Positions 52,078-61,985 of a stretch of 64,000 nt of DNA are shown in pieces. Each line of letters begins with the position of its first letter. Within the stretch, counting starts at the first letter, position 1. This DNA comes from Eupeodes corollae. Its lineage: Eukaryota; Arthropoda; Insecta; Diptera; Syrphidae. The position numbers and the translations under genes are program-made. The DNA lies in the NCBI RefSeq assembly GCF_945859685.1, contig NC_079148.1:122965621-123029620 (forward strand). Reading direction: 5' to 3'. The notes under the pieces are model-generated. The model worked only from the letters and a program-made list of their open reading frames with translations, searched no databases and was not told the DNA's origin.

Positions 52078-52511
52078 TGATAAAATTTTGAAAAAAAAAA
52101 CCGAATTGATAGTTTTTTTTACAAAAAATAAAACTAAAAAAAAAAAACAATACTAAAACTTGTTAAAGATTTACTTTCGACTCAAATAGAATTTCAAAAA
52201 TTGAAAATATTGGCTTTAAACTTATTTTATTTCACAGAAAATATTGTTTTCGACATTCAGTAATTTTAATATAAAAATCCAAGTCCTTTCTGCATTATTA
52301 TCTGTGTAACAAAATTTATTTAAAGTTGATATCTCTACTTTTTCTTGAACTCTGGATGACGCTATGGACGACGAAAAAAACTTCACGAACGTACGTAGAC
52401 ACCTGTCTTAAAATCATTTATTTCGACTCTAGGGACCTTGAAACGTCGAGAAATGTCAAATTTTTCAATTTGAAATGATTCGGACCGATTTCAATAACTT
52501 CCTATGGGAAA
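52066..52511. repeat. Repeat family E9, right portion (forward then reverse)
   Basis: Forward unit sequence (CATTTGATAAAATTTTGAAA, ATTCAGTAATTTTAATATAA) runs to about 52280 and is followed directly by reverse head sequence (TCCTTTCTGCATTATTATCTG, CGTCGAGAAATGTC) ending AATAACTTCCTATGGGAA at 52511. Together with the left portion this is another back-to-back arrangement. Confidence 0.8.
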
Positions 52512-52730
52512 TCCAAGTTAATTATAATTACAATTACTTTCCAATAAAATCGCAACACACTTTATCAATTACTTTAAAATGTAAGAATAACAATTACGAA
52601 TTGCATGTATAATTGAGTATCATCTATGAAATGAATAATTTACCCAGTAAACATTAGACAATAATGTAATTGAATATTATGTTCGTCATATAAGTATGCA
52701 TGTTGTTTTCAATTAATTTAATTAATGCAG

Positions 52731-52890
52731 AAATCAATTACCTTGAGTTTAATTAAAAAGCGTTTGCCACCAATAACTTACAATTACATTATAATTTACA
52801 ATTACTTGTAGTGAGTAAGTGCACTTTTATGAAATTACAATTACACTTAATTAAAATATAAATTTTTGCAATAATAATAATTATAAGTAA
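52731..52890. repeat. 160-bp direct repeat, left of LINE A2
   Basis: It matches 55596-55755 over 160 aligned bases with no gaps; I count 20 mismatches (87.5% identity). It starts AAATCAATTACCTTGA and ends ATAATTATAAGTAA, and it is rich in CAATTAC words. It abuts the 5' side of LINE A2. The upstream 52512-52730 is AT-rich with more CAATTA words and no gene. Confidence 0.9.
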
Positions 52891-53264
52891 ATACAAATGG
52901 CAAGGTGTTTCCACTAAGGCACCTCTCCTTATCCAGGCGGCAGCAGACGAATTCTCGAGATAGAATCATCGGTGGCGTCTACAGTTCCAGTAAGGTCGAA
53001 CTACTTAGTGAACACCTTATAGGGCTTCTTCGACATATTTGGAGCCCAGGCCTATAAGGAGCGGTTCATCCGGCTCCCCTTCCTTGGAGTTATACTAAGG
53101 ATCTGGCCCTCCAGGTTGGGGGTTGTGCCGTCGGGGTAACTTCCTGGCCACGTAAAAACATCATAGTTTCGAAGCACCAACAAGCCTCGGATACGGACGG
53201 ATTCATTGTTGACAACCCACGCAAACGAAATAAGGACAACGAACTTCGGAAAAGAAAAGGAGAT

Positions 53265-53560
53265 GTCTTAGGAGATTTTAATACCAAGCTAGGAAGAGAA
53301 GACATCTTTGGTGGCATTATCGGGAGATACAGCCTGCACGACACTACCTCCGACAACGGATTCAGGCTGGTCGATTTCGCTGCGGGGCGAGACGTTCTGG
53401 TAGCTAGTACGCAGTTCACGCATCTTAATATCCACAAGGGGACATGGAAATCTCCTGATCAATCAACCGTCAACCAGATTGACCACATTGCGATCGACGC
53501 ACGAAACTTCTCCAGTATCCAGGATATCCGAACCACTACCTCGTTGTAGCCAAGGTACGG
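53265..53560 (+). pseudogene. Endonuclease C-terminal half of LINE A2
   Basis: The plus strand reads VLGDFNTKLGREDIFGGIIG, YSLHDTTSDNGFRLVDFAAG, FTHLNIHKGTWKSPDQSTVNQIDHIAIDARNFSSIQDIRTT. These are the GDFN motif, the DNG block and the QIDHI block of the apurinic-type endonuclease that nicks target DNA. The upstream part with the catalytic glutamate is missing, and the SDHY block after DIRTT is damaged by a deletion and stop, so no nicking activity is possible. Confidence 0.85.
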
Positions 53561-53644
53561 CTACGGATATGACGATCCAACCCAAAACAAGGAAGTACTT
53601 TTAGAATATTTGACGTAAGACGGCTACAATCGGAAGAGACTGCC

Positions 53645-54136
53645 ATGTCCTTTTCCAATCGACTCTCTAATAACCTCTTAAGGAGTCCTATGCTGCCTGC
53701 ATTAAGCATTGAAAACGAGTGGCAACATTGCCTTGCAGCCATTAGAGATGCAGCCTCTGAAGTTCTAGTGTTCACACGGCCACCACAGCGAAACCCTTGG
53801 GTTGACGACGAATACCGACAAGCGCACGCAGCGAAACAGCAGGCATACAAAACGGCGCTACACAAAAGGAAGAGAGCTGCTCGCGTGCTCTACGAGCAGA
53901 AGAGGAGAGTGGCACACCGGCTTCTTAGATGGAAAAAAAGAGAGCATGAGAAGTGCGCGATCGAGGAGATAGAGGGATGTTTCAGCAGGAATGAGGTTCG
54001 TAAATTGTACCAAAAGGTAAAAAAAACCTCCCAAGGGTACCAGCCACGAACCGAAGCCTGTAAAGACGATCAGGGGAACATCGTAGTAGAACCGCAGTCG
54101 ATGCTGAGAATATGGAAAGTTCACTTCTCCAAATAA
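53645..54136 (+). pseudogene. Linker between endonuclease and RT of LINE A2
   Basis: A 163-codon open stretch: NEWQHCLAAIRDAASEVLVF, WVDDEYRQAHAAKQQAYKTALHKRKRAARVLYEQKRRVAHRLLRWKKREHEKCAIEEIEG, FSRNEVRKLYQKVKKTSQGYQPR, DDQGNIVVEPQSMLRIWKVHF. It is very basic and helical, typical of the inter-domain region of these elements. It ends in a stop just before the RT; homology then continues at 54140 in other frames. Confidence 0.8.
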
Positions 54137-54395
54137 TATAACGGCGATGACGAACCGAATTCCGCTGTAAGGGAGATGGAACCACTCAACCTCGGCGACG
54201 CAGATCAACAAATCCGCCTACCCGACCTTGACGAAGTGAAGACAGCTATATTGAAACTGAAGTCAAACAAAGCTGCTGAAGCTGACGGCCGAACTATTCA
54301 AAGAAGCAGGCGATGACTGTCTACGGAACATGCACCAACTCATCTGCAAAATATGGTCGGAAGAAAGCATGCCCGATGAGTGAAATCTCAGCATA

Positions 54396-54830
54396 GTGTG
54401 CCCGATACATAAGAAAGGAGTCCCTCTAAACTGCGCCAACTACAGAGGCATCAGTCTCCTTAACATTGCGTATAAGATCCTCTCTGCCGTATTATGTGAA
54501 AGTCTGAAGCCATTCGTCAACAACCTGATTGGTCCTTATCAGTGTGGCTTCAGACCAGGAAAGTCCACTATCGACCAAATATTCACACTACGGCAGATCT
54601 TGGAAAAAACCCAGGAGCTTCAAATCGATACCCACCATCTCTTTATCGATTTTAAAGCCGCGTATGACAGCATCTATAGGGAAGAGCTCTACCGAGCAAT
54701 GTCTAGTTTTGGCGATGCACTGTCATGCGACTTCATCAACATCGTTTTGGAAAGAATTGTGCAAAACTCAACCGTCAACACTAGAGGCCCAATCTTCCAT
54801 CCAATTACTCGGATAGGCAGAAGATATTGA
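54396..54830 (+). pseudogene. RT of LINE A2 with 39-codon internal deletion
   Basis: A 144-codon open stretch: PIHKKGVPLNCANYRGISLLNIAYKILSAVL, IGPYQCGFRPGKSTIDQIFTLRQIL, HLFIDFKAAYDSIYREELYRAMSSFGDALSCDFINIVLERI. The finger motifs and motif A are intact. Directly after MSSFG, 39 residues present in A1 (including the GFRQG motif) are missing in frame. The frame then shifts, so the YADD box is destroyed (it reads ITRIGRRY-stop). Inactive. Confidence 0.9.
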
Positions 54831-54954
54831 CATAATTGGACGATCAAGGCGTGATGTTAGTGGAGTGTTCTTGAGCATTCCACCAAGTCTATACTGTCAT
54901 CAAAAAAGGACATTGAATAAAGACGTGTTGAACAAAACGTCACCATAAACAGCT

Positions 54955-55592
54955 ATAACTTTGAGACAGTTAAGGACTTTGTCTACCTAGGCACCGCTAT
55001 TAACACAGACAACGACACCAGCGCTGAAATCAAACGAAGAACAACTCTTGCAAATCGCTGCTTCTTTGGACTTAGAAGGCAATTGAGAAGTAAAGTCCTC
55101 TCTCGGGCATCTAAAATCACCATCTATAAGACACTCGTCATCCCGGTTCTCATTTATGGCACTGAGGCGTGGACAGAAGAAAGATGAGAGCGTCAAAGGA
55201 TGCTTCGAGAGAAAAAATTCTTCTGGTGATTTTTGGTCCTGTACGCATAGATGGAGAATGGAGGAGAAGATATAACGACGAACTGTACGGGCTGTACAGC
55301 GACACTGACCTAGTTAGCAGAATTAAATTCCATCGGCTTAGATGGCTAGGTCATGTAGAGCGTATGGACATCAACGCTTCAGCCTGGAAGGTCTTCGAAT
55401 CCAATCCCGAGGGACGGCGCGGCGCAGTAGATGAAGACCGCGACTCAGGTGGCGCACCCAGGTGGGAGAGGACCTCAACCAACTTGGCGTGCGAAACTGG
55501 AGACAGCTAGCTAGCGACCGAGCTGGCTGGAGACGCTTGTTGGTTGAGGCCCAGGCCGCCCCGGACTGTAGCGCCACCTTAAGTAAGTAAGT
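54955..55592 (+). pseudogene. C-terminal region of LINE A2 and 3' coding end
   Basis: Blocks over several frames: NFETVKDFVYLGTAINTDND, EIKRRTTLANRCFFGLRRQLRSKVLSR, KTLVIPVLIYGTEAW, VIFGPVRIDGEWRRRYNDEL, KFHRLRWLGHVERMDINAS. After frame shifts it reads AGWRRLLVEAQAAPDCSATLSK and stops inside the TAAG repeat at 55579-55595. The coding sequence therefore runs to the very end of the element. Confidence 0.8.
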
Positions 55593-55595
55593 AAG
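55547..55595 (+). repeat. 3' end and TAAG tail of LINE A2
   Basis: AGGCCC, then CGGACTGTAGCGCCACC (55562-55578), then TTAAGTAAGTAAGTAAG. The non-tail part matches the SINE 3' end, CGGACTGTTGCGCCACC by consensus of the copies here. Short tandem tetranucleotide tails in place of poly(A) are known from several LINE clades. Confidence 0.85.
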
Positions 55596-55755
55596 AAATC
55601 AATTACCTTGACTTTAATTTAAAAGCGTTAAGAATCAAAAACTTACAATTACATTACAATTTACAATTACTTGTAGGGAGTTAGTTCATTTTTATTCAAT
55701 TACAATTACAAACAATTAAAATTTAAATTTTTGCAATTATAATAATTATAAGTAA
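55596..55755. repeat. 160-bp direct repeat, right of LINE A2
   Basis: Partner of 52731-52890: same length, no gaps, 20 mismatches by my count. It begins immediately after the last TAAG of LINE A2. Confidence 0.9.
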
Positions 55756-56590
55756 TAATTGAATTAATTTTTCAAATTAAAATTGTTTCAAAAAAATGTG
55801 AAAATATAAGAATTTCAACCATAACAAAATAAACATAAATATTTGTCTTCGAATTCAAATACTGAAAAATCACTTACCATTTCAGAACAAAATTAGAAAT
55901 GTCAACGACCAAAGTAGTTTTGGCGTAGTTTAGTATGTATGGAGAGGCAACACTTAAATTATTTGATCGATCATCGCGCGTCAATTTGAAGTGAACCGGG
56001 GATAAATCGCTAAGACACATCGTTTTTATTGTTGTTTTTTTTTAACATTAAACTTATTTTTTACACTTCACTTCACACCTAAATTTTGGAAATACATACA
56101 TTTTTAAACTTATCACAACAACTAATCGCTAAACAAATTAACAAAATGCTAACGGACAATTTAAACAAATCCCTATCTAATTAGCGACGCGGACACACAT
56201 TCGGCAAAAACTAGACAAAGACTGAAACTGAAGTTAAACTCTTCTGTCTTCTCTGTTTGTTTATAATGTCAATTCTATTCTTCTCACTCAAAGCTTAAAT
56301 GCAATAAGACTGAGCTAAGCGCATATAACTTATGGTTTAAGTATTAGCGCTGGTGCATTGCAAATTCTCTTCTTTGAGAGGGAGAAATAATTATTCTGTT
56401 GTCTCACATTAGAATAAAACAAAATGGCTGGTGACGGTGATGGCGATTGGTGGATCGTGAATGATGGAGTTGAAAGAAAAGATGAAGCAACAAGCAAATA
56501 TGTGCGTACATATATGTATATGATGATGTTTCTTTTTAGGTTTTGTATTTGTACTTGTTACTTTCACTCAAATTGCAAAACTCAAACTAA
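55756..56590. other. Unique AT-rich DNA, no gene recognised
   Basis: No transposon motif was found. A 60-codon plus-strand open frame at 56424-56606 (MAGDGDGDWWIVNDG...) starts in GC-richer sequence, but it has no recognised domain and runs into decayed repeat E. Confidence 0.45.
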
Positions 56591-56905
56591 AATAAGTTTG
56601 AGTTAAATTTGTTTTCAAGATATTCGAGTCAGAATCCACATTTTACCAATATTTTCAATTGAAAATAAATCTAAAGATTCGACTTTTCTAAAAATAACAG
56701 GAAATGTCTGAAACTTTTATTCTTCATTGAATAAAATTATGTCGAGGTTTAATATCAATTTTATTCATAGGTAGAATATTTGAAACTAACAATTTTTTAT
56801 CTGCCGACTTAAAAAGGTATCCCTAACTTTGGGATTTGCAGGCTTACAGACGAACGTTCACACGCACACCAAGAAAACTCTCTAAAAACCTTGGATTCGT
56901 ATTAG
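56591..56905 (-). repeat. Repeat family E, diverged copy (reverse)
   Basis: Unit-like AAGATATTCGAGTCAGAATC, then the inverted head blocks GACGAACGTTCACACGCACA and AGAAAACTCTCTAAAAACCT. The final palindrome is not recognisable. Confidence 0.55.
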
Positions 56906-57027
56906 CAGTACGTACTTTAAGGAAAAATGTATGGGGCTGCATTTTTTAAACCCGCCTCAAAGTTAACACCAAAGTAACACTGGTGCTTGCTAAGTTATTG
57001 ATATTGTAGTTAAAATGGATGGGAGAG

Positions 57028-57615
57028 TACGATAACTTAGACGACAAAGTTTAGTGACGGATTTGTACAGAACAGTTAAAAACAAGCAATTTTTACTATG
57101 GGAGGGGGGGTCTATCGACCCCCGTTTAGGCGTTAGGGGCAATTTAATAAAATATGTACATTAAATGGAAAACAATTATTAAATAATATTGGTAGTACTT
57201 ACAACTAAGTTGTATATATTTTTTAAAGCCAAAACTTTTGTTTATTAGCTTGTGTTTTTTTAATTAAGTCAAAACTATGCATAGTTTTTGAAAATAATTG
57301 TTTTAAAATCAAAATTTCTGCAAAAAAAGTTAAGAAAAGGTTTAAAGTGTAATTTTTCAAAACTTGAAGATTATCTACTACTGTTTTTTTTAGAATTTAT
57401 TGCTCTTATTTCTTTTTGTACAAAAGCTGAGAATTAGATGATTTTATTTCTTCTAGTTCATGCGAAAATTAAAAATTATCAAACAAAATATTTTAATTAA
57501 ATATATAACCGCCTTAACCGGGGGAGATAGACCTCCCCTCCCATAGTAAAAAATGCTTATTTTTAACTGTTTCTATACAAATCCGTAATTAAACTTTGTC
57601 GCCTAAGTTATTGTA
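57028..57615. mobile_element. MITE-like element G with ~90-bp inverted ends
   Basis: The left end (AGAGTACGATAACTTAGACG ... TACTATGGGAGGGGGGTCT) and the right end (AGACCTCCCCTCCCATAGTA ... TAAGTTATTGTACTCT) are inverted repeats of about 90 bp with only scattered mismatches. The 400-bp interior is AT-rich and non-coding. Length and long inverted ends suit a non-autonomous DNA transposon. A truncated copy lies at 48618-49100. The target duplication is unclear. Confidence 0.8.
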
Positions 57616-57898
57616 CTCTTGCCATGGTGGAACCTGGGGAGGGGTCATGACCCCAATCCTTGACAGATATTTTTTTAAATTTGTATTGCGTTATTGGATA
57701 TGACTTCTATTATTTTAATTATTTAATTTGTAAATAGAAAACAAAATTTGTGTTTTACTTCCTTAAACTGAAACAATAACTTATAATATGAATCGAAATT
57801 CAGCCCGACATTTACCAAAAAGTGGTTTGCTGTCAAAAACAACTTACATTTGTTTGTTTTCATTCAATTTAAAATTTGGAAAAACTTTAGTAGATAAT
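57616..57898. other. Short AT-rich gap, no gene recognised
   Basis: Nothing recognised between the two MITE-like elements. Confidence 0.5.
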
Positions 57899-58245
57899 GG
57901 CTGAAACACAAACACGCTTCAGCTTTGGCTTCGCCTGACGTTTACGAGTTCAGCCATAGGAATTCAATGCATGCTATCAGAATGGAGCTTCGACCTCACG
58001 TTTCGTTTGACAATCGTAAGGAAAAGAACGTAATATAACGTAATGTGACTCCAAACGGAAGCTCTAGTTCAATTATCTGAACATTTGCTTTGTCTGACAG
58101 CTCAACAGCTGTAAAAAAATGTCAACAAACAAAATATTTGCTCTTTGGAGGGATGAAATAATAGAAATGCCATTCAAAGCAACCTTGAAGCAAGCCCACC
58201 GTAACGCTGACGAAGCCGAAGCTGAAGCGTGTTTGTGATTTAGCC
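57899..58245. mobile_element. MITE-like element, 347 bp, ~48-bp inverted ends
   Basis: The left end is GGCTGAAACACAAACACGCT followed by TCAGCTTTGGCTTCG. The right end, read on the minus strand, is GGCTAAATCACAAACACGCT followed by TCAGCTTCGGCTTCG. The similarity extends to about 48 bp per end. The interior has no coding motif. TAAT lies outside both ends (left flank ...ATAAT, right flank TTAATGG...), so a short target duplication is possible. No second copy was seen in the window. Confidence 0.7.
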
Positions 58246-58394
58246 TTAATGGTCGTAATTATTTTCATAAAATTTGTTTCTAAGAAATAGAGCAAATATA
58301 TAATAGTTAACATTGAAGTGGTTTTTACTTGCGACGAACTCGAGTTTAAGTTTTCTCAAGAATATCATTATTTTTACTTGCGACATATAGGAAC

Positions 58395-58590
58395 TATGTA
58401 TATGGCAAGTTTTGCCTTCGTGTAAAATTTCGAACTCGAGATTTTAATCAAACATGACATTACGATGGTAGAAAAGTCGACAAAAGTGGTTCCCTCGATT
58501 CCGTCCGATCTGTTTTGTCTGCCTGCCTAGTGTCCACGCTCCTACAGCCTAAACCATTGAATCGATGGAGTTCAAACTTGAAAGTTAAGG
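58395..58590. repeat. Short repeat F, copy 2
   Basis: It shares ordered blocks with 37905-38085: AAAATTTCGAACTCGAGATT, AATCAAACATGACATTACGA, TGGTAGAAAAG, GTGGTTCCCTCGATTCCGTC, a CTGTTTTGTCTGCCTGCC run and AAACCATTGAATC. Boundaries are approximate; the function is unknown. Confidence 0.6.
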
Positions 58591-59870
58591 TTTTGAGCAG
58601 ATTTGCGTAAGGAGTTTTTTTAGGGCCAAAACTACCAGTAGCTCCCATAAAATTTTTTTGGTCAAAAAGCGATAATTCGAATTTTATCAAAAAGAAACCG
58701 ATAGGTTTTTTTTTTAATTTTCTCAAAAATTTTATTTTTTAATTTGGCTGATTTAAATAAGAAGAACATAATTTCGTATTGCCCAGGAAAGGTACCGCTC
58801 ATGGAAGCGTTATAAACTGATTTCAATTTAAAAAAAAATGCTTAAGCCTTAACAATATTTGATTATCAAAAGTACAATTTTTAAAAAAATATTGATTTTT
58901 TTTTCAAAATTCTATATCTCAAAAACGGTTCAACATTTTTTACGAAATTTAAATGTTGAGCACATATTTACAATCACTAAGCAACTGCATACCAAAAATA
59001 TTTTTAGAACAAAATTGAAAAATTTTATATATAAAACATTAATTTAAAAAAAAACCGCTCTAACGATTTAAAAAAAAAAAAATTGAAAAATAAAGGGTTT
59101 TTTTTATTTATAAATTAATGAAACGGTCCAGAAAGATTATATATATTTTGTATTAGAATCACTTTTTTAACGTATGTATTCACATTACACCTGTAAAGGT
59201 GTTACGTACAACTTCTACAACTATTGCTTACGTGTCACTTCATACCTAAAATCCAAAACGCACAAGTGCCTGACTGTAAGCAACACATGAATAACAATTT
59301 CTTGTACCTGTTCGTATGCTTGTTTTTTTCTTTAACTTTAACGAAAAAAATAAACTGAACGTAATAACTCAATATTTGCCTTGAAAACTTGTTGGAACGG
59401 GGGAATGTGATTGGATTGTAGTAAATACCTTCTATCTACCAATACCCTGCCTAACTTCACAACCAATAGGCGATCGTTTTACGTTTTAAACATATATGTT
59501 CTGCCTCTTTCTTATCTTCAGATAATTTATTTTCCATCCTGGTTCTTCTAGTATTAAACTAAAATAAAGTTATCCAAAGGAAAAAGCTTTGAACGAACTA
59601 GTTGAAAACAAAAACGATTGTTTTCGTTTAGCATGCTTACAAGTATTTTTGATTTTCGGGATGAGTTGTTATAGGATGAGTTGTGTCAATGACAAGTCAA
59701 ATGGCAATTATATCTTTGAAGACAAACTTATTTAACAGGTATATTTGTAAATCTTATATAGGTACTTTAAACAGACTGGAGCAAGTTCATGCGACCCAGT
59801 CGTGCATTTTATTTGTTCTGATTTTTAAAAATATATTGACAAAAATAGCTTTAAGACGGAGTTTAAAAAT
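58591..59870. other. AT-rich stretch, no gene recognised
   Basis: The 58850-59070 part contains ATTAATTTAAAAAAAAACCG, which resembles the start of the tandem units flanking mariner copy 2. Otherwise nothing is recognised. Confidence 0.45.
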
Positions 59871-60315
59871 TGTATGTATACAAATTAATTTAAAAAAAAA
59901 CGCTCTATCGATTTTCTAAAAAATCAATCAGTCAATCTTGGTTTTTGAGAAATAAAACAGCATTTAAATTTGTGAAAAAAAACACTTATTTTCCAGATAC
60001 ATTTTCAAAATATAAAATATAATAAATAGTAATAAATATTTTTAAACAAACTTTTTATAAAACATAAGCAAGTTTTATTTAATCGTGCATTTTATTCCTT
60101 TCAAAATTGATTTTCTGTTGAAGCCAACAACTTTTAAGATCTTAAAAAATTTAACAAATCTACATTTTGAAGTGAATTTGCTTTTGATGCTCTAACACTG
60201 AAATGTAAACACGAATTTCAATAATATAAATGTCCCAAAAACAGCAAAAGTGACACTTTTGTTAAATTAATGGCTAATTGAAAAACATTATAAACGGGTC
60301 ATATCTATTGATATA
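59871..60315. repeat. Unit left of mariner copy 2 (tandem partner at 61617)
   Basis: It shares with 61617-61985, in the same order and orientation, TATGTATA, TTAAAAAAAAACG, TAATAAATATTTTTAAACA, TTTCAAAATTGATTTTCTGT, TTTCAATAATATAAATGTCC and CAGCAAAAGTGACACTTTTG. The two are clearly diverged, with several indels. The mariner lies exactly between them. Confidence 0.75.
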
Positions 60316-61616
60316 AAGGGTGATTTTTTTGAGGTTAGGATTTTCATGCATTAGTATTTGACAGATCACGCGGGATTTCAGACATGGTGTCAAAGAGAAA
60401 GATGCTCAGTATGCTTTGACATTTTATCATGAATAGACTTACTAACGAGCAACGCTTGCAAATCATTGAATTTTATTACCAAAATCAGTGTTCGGTTCGA
60501 AATGTGTTTCGCGCTTTACGTCCGATTTATGGTCTACATAATCGACCAAGTGAGCAAACAATTAATGCGATTGTGACCAAGTTTCGTACTCAGTTTACTT
60601 TATTGAACATTAAACCAACCACACGAATGCGTACAGTGCGTACAGAAGAGAATATTGCGTCTGTTTCTGAGAGTGTTGCTGAAGACCGTGAAATGTCGAT
60701 TCGTCGCCGTTCGCAGCAATTGGGTTTGTGTTATTCGACCACATGGAAGATTTTACGCAAAGATCTTGGTGTAAAACCGTATAAAATACAGCTCATGCAA
60801 GAACTGAAGCCGAACGATCTGCCACAACGTCGAATTTTCAGTGAACGGGCCCTAGAAAAGTTGGCAGAAAATCCGCTTTTTTATCGACAAATTTTGTTCA
60901 GCGATGAGGCTCATTTCTGGTTGAATGGCTACGTAAATAAGCAAAATTGCCGCATTTGGAGTGAAGAGCAACCAGAAGCCGTTCAAGAACTGCCCATGCA
61001 TCCCGAAAAATGCACTGTTTGGTGTGGTTTGTACGCTGGTGGAATCATTGGACCGTATTTTTTCAAAGATGCTGTTGGACGCAACGTTACGGTGAATGGC
61101 GATCGCTATCGTTCAATGCTAACAAACTTTTTGTTGCCAAAAATGGAAGAACTGAACTTGGTTGACATGTGGTTTCAACAAGATGGCGCTACATTCCACA
61201 CAGCTCGCGATTCTATGGCCATTTTGAGGGAAAACTTCTGAGAACAATTCATCTCAAGGAATGGACCGGTAAGTTGGCCACCAAGATCATTGGATTTGAC
61301 GCCTTTAGACTATTTTTTGTGGGGCTACGTCAAGTCTAAAGGCTACACAAATAAGCCAGCAACTATTCCAGCTTTGGAAGACAACATTTCCGTAGAAATT
61401 CGGGCTATTCCGGCCGAAATGCTCGAAAAAGTTACCCAAAATTGGACTTTCCGAATGGACCACCTAAGACGCAGCCGCGGTCAACATTTAAATGAAATTA
61501 TCTTCAAAGTAAATGTCATAGACCAATCTAACGTTTTAAATAAAGAATCGATGAGATTTTGCAAATTTTATGCGTTTTTTTTTTAAAAAGTTCTCAAGCT
61601 CTTAAATATCACCGTT
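60316..61616 (+). mobile_element. Mariner-like DNA transposon, copy 2 (inactivated)
   Basis: A 1301-bp element, nearly identical to copy 1, with the same ends (AAGGGTGATTTTTTTGAG; right end AAATATCACCGTT) and TA on both sides (60314-60315, 61617-61618). Its transposase frame has a nonsense change and a 2-bp loss near the end. It may still be a substrate for a transposase supplied by an intact copy. Confidence 0.95.
60429..61586 (+). pseudogene. Mariner transposase with premature stop
   Basis: It follows copy 1 almost codon for codon. GGA (Gly271 in copy 1) has become TGA at 61240 or so, truncating the protein to 270 residues, between the second (D252) and third (D289) catalytic aspartates, so the product lacks a complete triad. 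Past the stop the frame continues as SLDLTPLDYFLWGY. At the C-terminus two A bases are missing, so the frame reads FKVNVIDQ... past the normal FKK stop to 61586. This copy keeps ATFHTA where copy 1 has ATCYTA. Confidence 0.93.
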
Positions 61617-61985
61617 TATGTATATATTATGTTAATTAAAAAAAAACGATCTATTGATTTTCCAAAAAAAAGATTGAGTTAATCTAAGTTTTTTTTAGAA
61701 ACAAAATAGCATTTGAATTTTTCAAATATTATAAATAATAATAAATATTTTTAAACAGACTTAGCAAGCTCTTTGAACCTAGTCGCGCATTTTATTTCTT
61801 TCAAAATTGATTTTCTGTTGAACACAAACACTTTCTACTTTTTTAAGTGAATTTCCTTTTGATGCTGTATAACTGAGATTTAAACACAAATTTCAATAAT
61901 ATAAATGTCCCAAAGACAGCAAAAGTGACACTTTTGTTAAACTCATGGCTTACTAAAAAACATAACATAACATATCTTTTGATAT
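61617..61985. repeat. Unit right of mariner copy 2
   Basis: Partner of 59871-60315 (see there). It ends with CATATCTTTTGATATAAAAG, corresponding to CATATCTATTGATATA at the left unit's end. Confidence 0.75.

Larger units (their letters stand above)
52891..55595 (+). mobile_element. LINE family A, copy 2 (near full span, internally deleted)
   Basis: A 2.7-kb non-LTR retrotransposon carrying a 5' leader, partial endonuclease, linker, reverse transcriptase and a C-terminal region ending in a (TAAG)n tail. The endonuclease N-terminal half is missing, 117 bp are deleted in the RT, and further small deletions hit the YADD region. The C-terminus codes for LRWLGHVERM and ends PDCSATLSK-stop within the tail. 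Layout and tail fit RTE-like elements; this is an inference. It is flanked by 160-bp direct repeats. Confidence 0.9.

Noticed and set aside
53858..54211. 117-codon minus-strand open frame
   Set aside because: It is a shadow of the LINE A2 linker coding region on the other strand.
52891..55595. LTR-type element bounded by 160-bp LTRs
   Set aside because: The internal proteins are a LINE endonuclease and reverse transcriptase with a TAAG tail, and the 160-bp repeats lack TG...CA ends.
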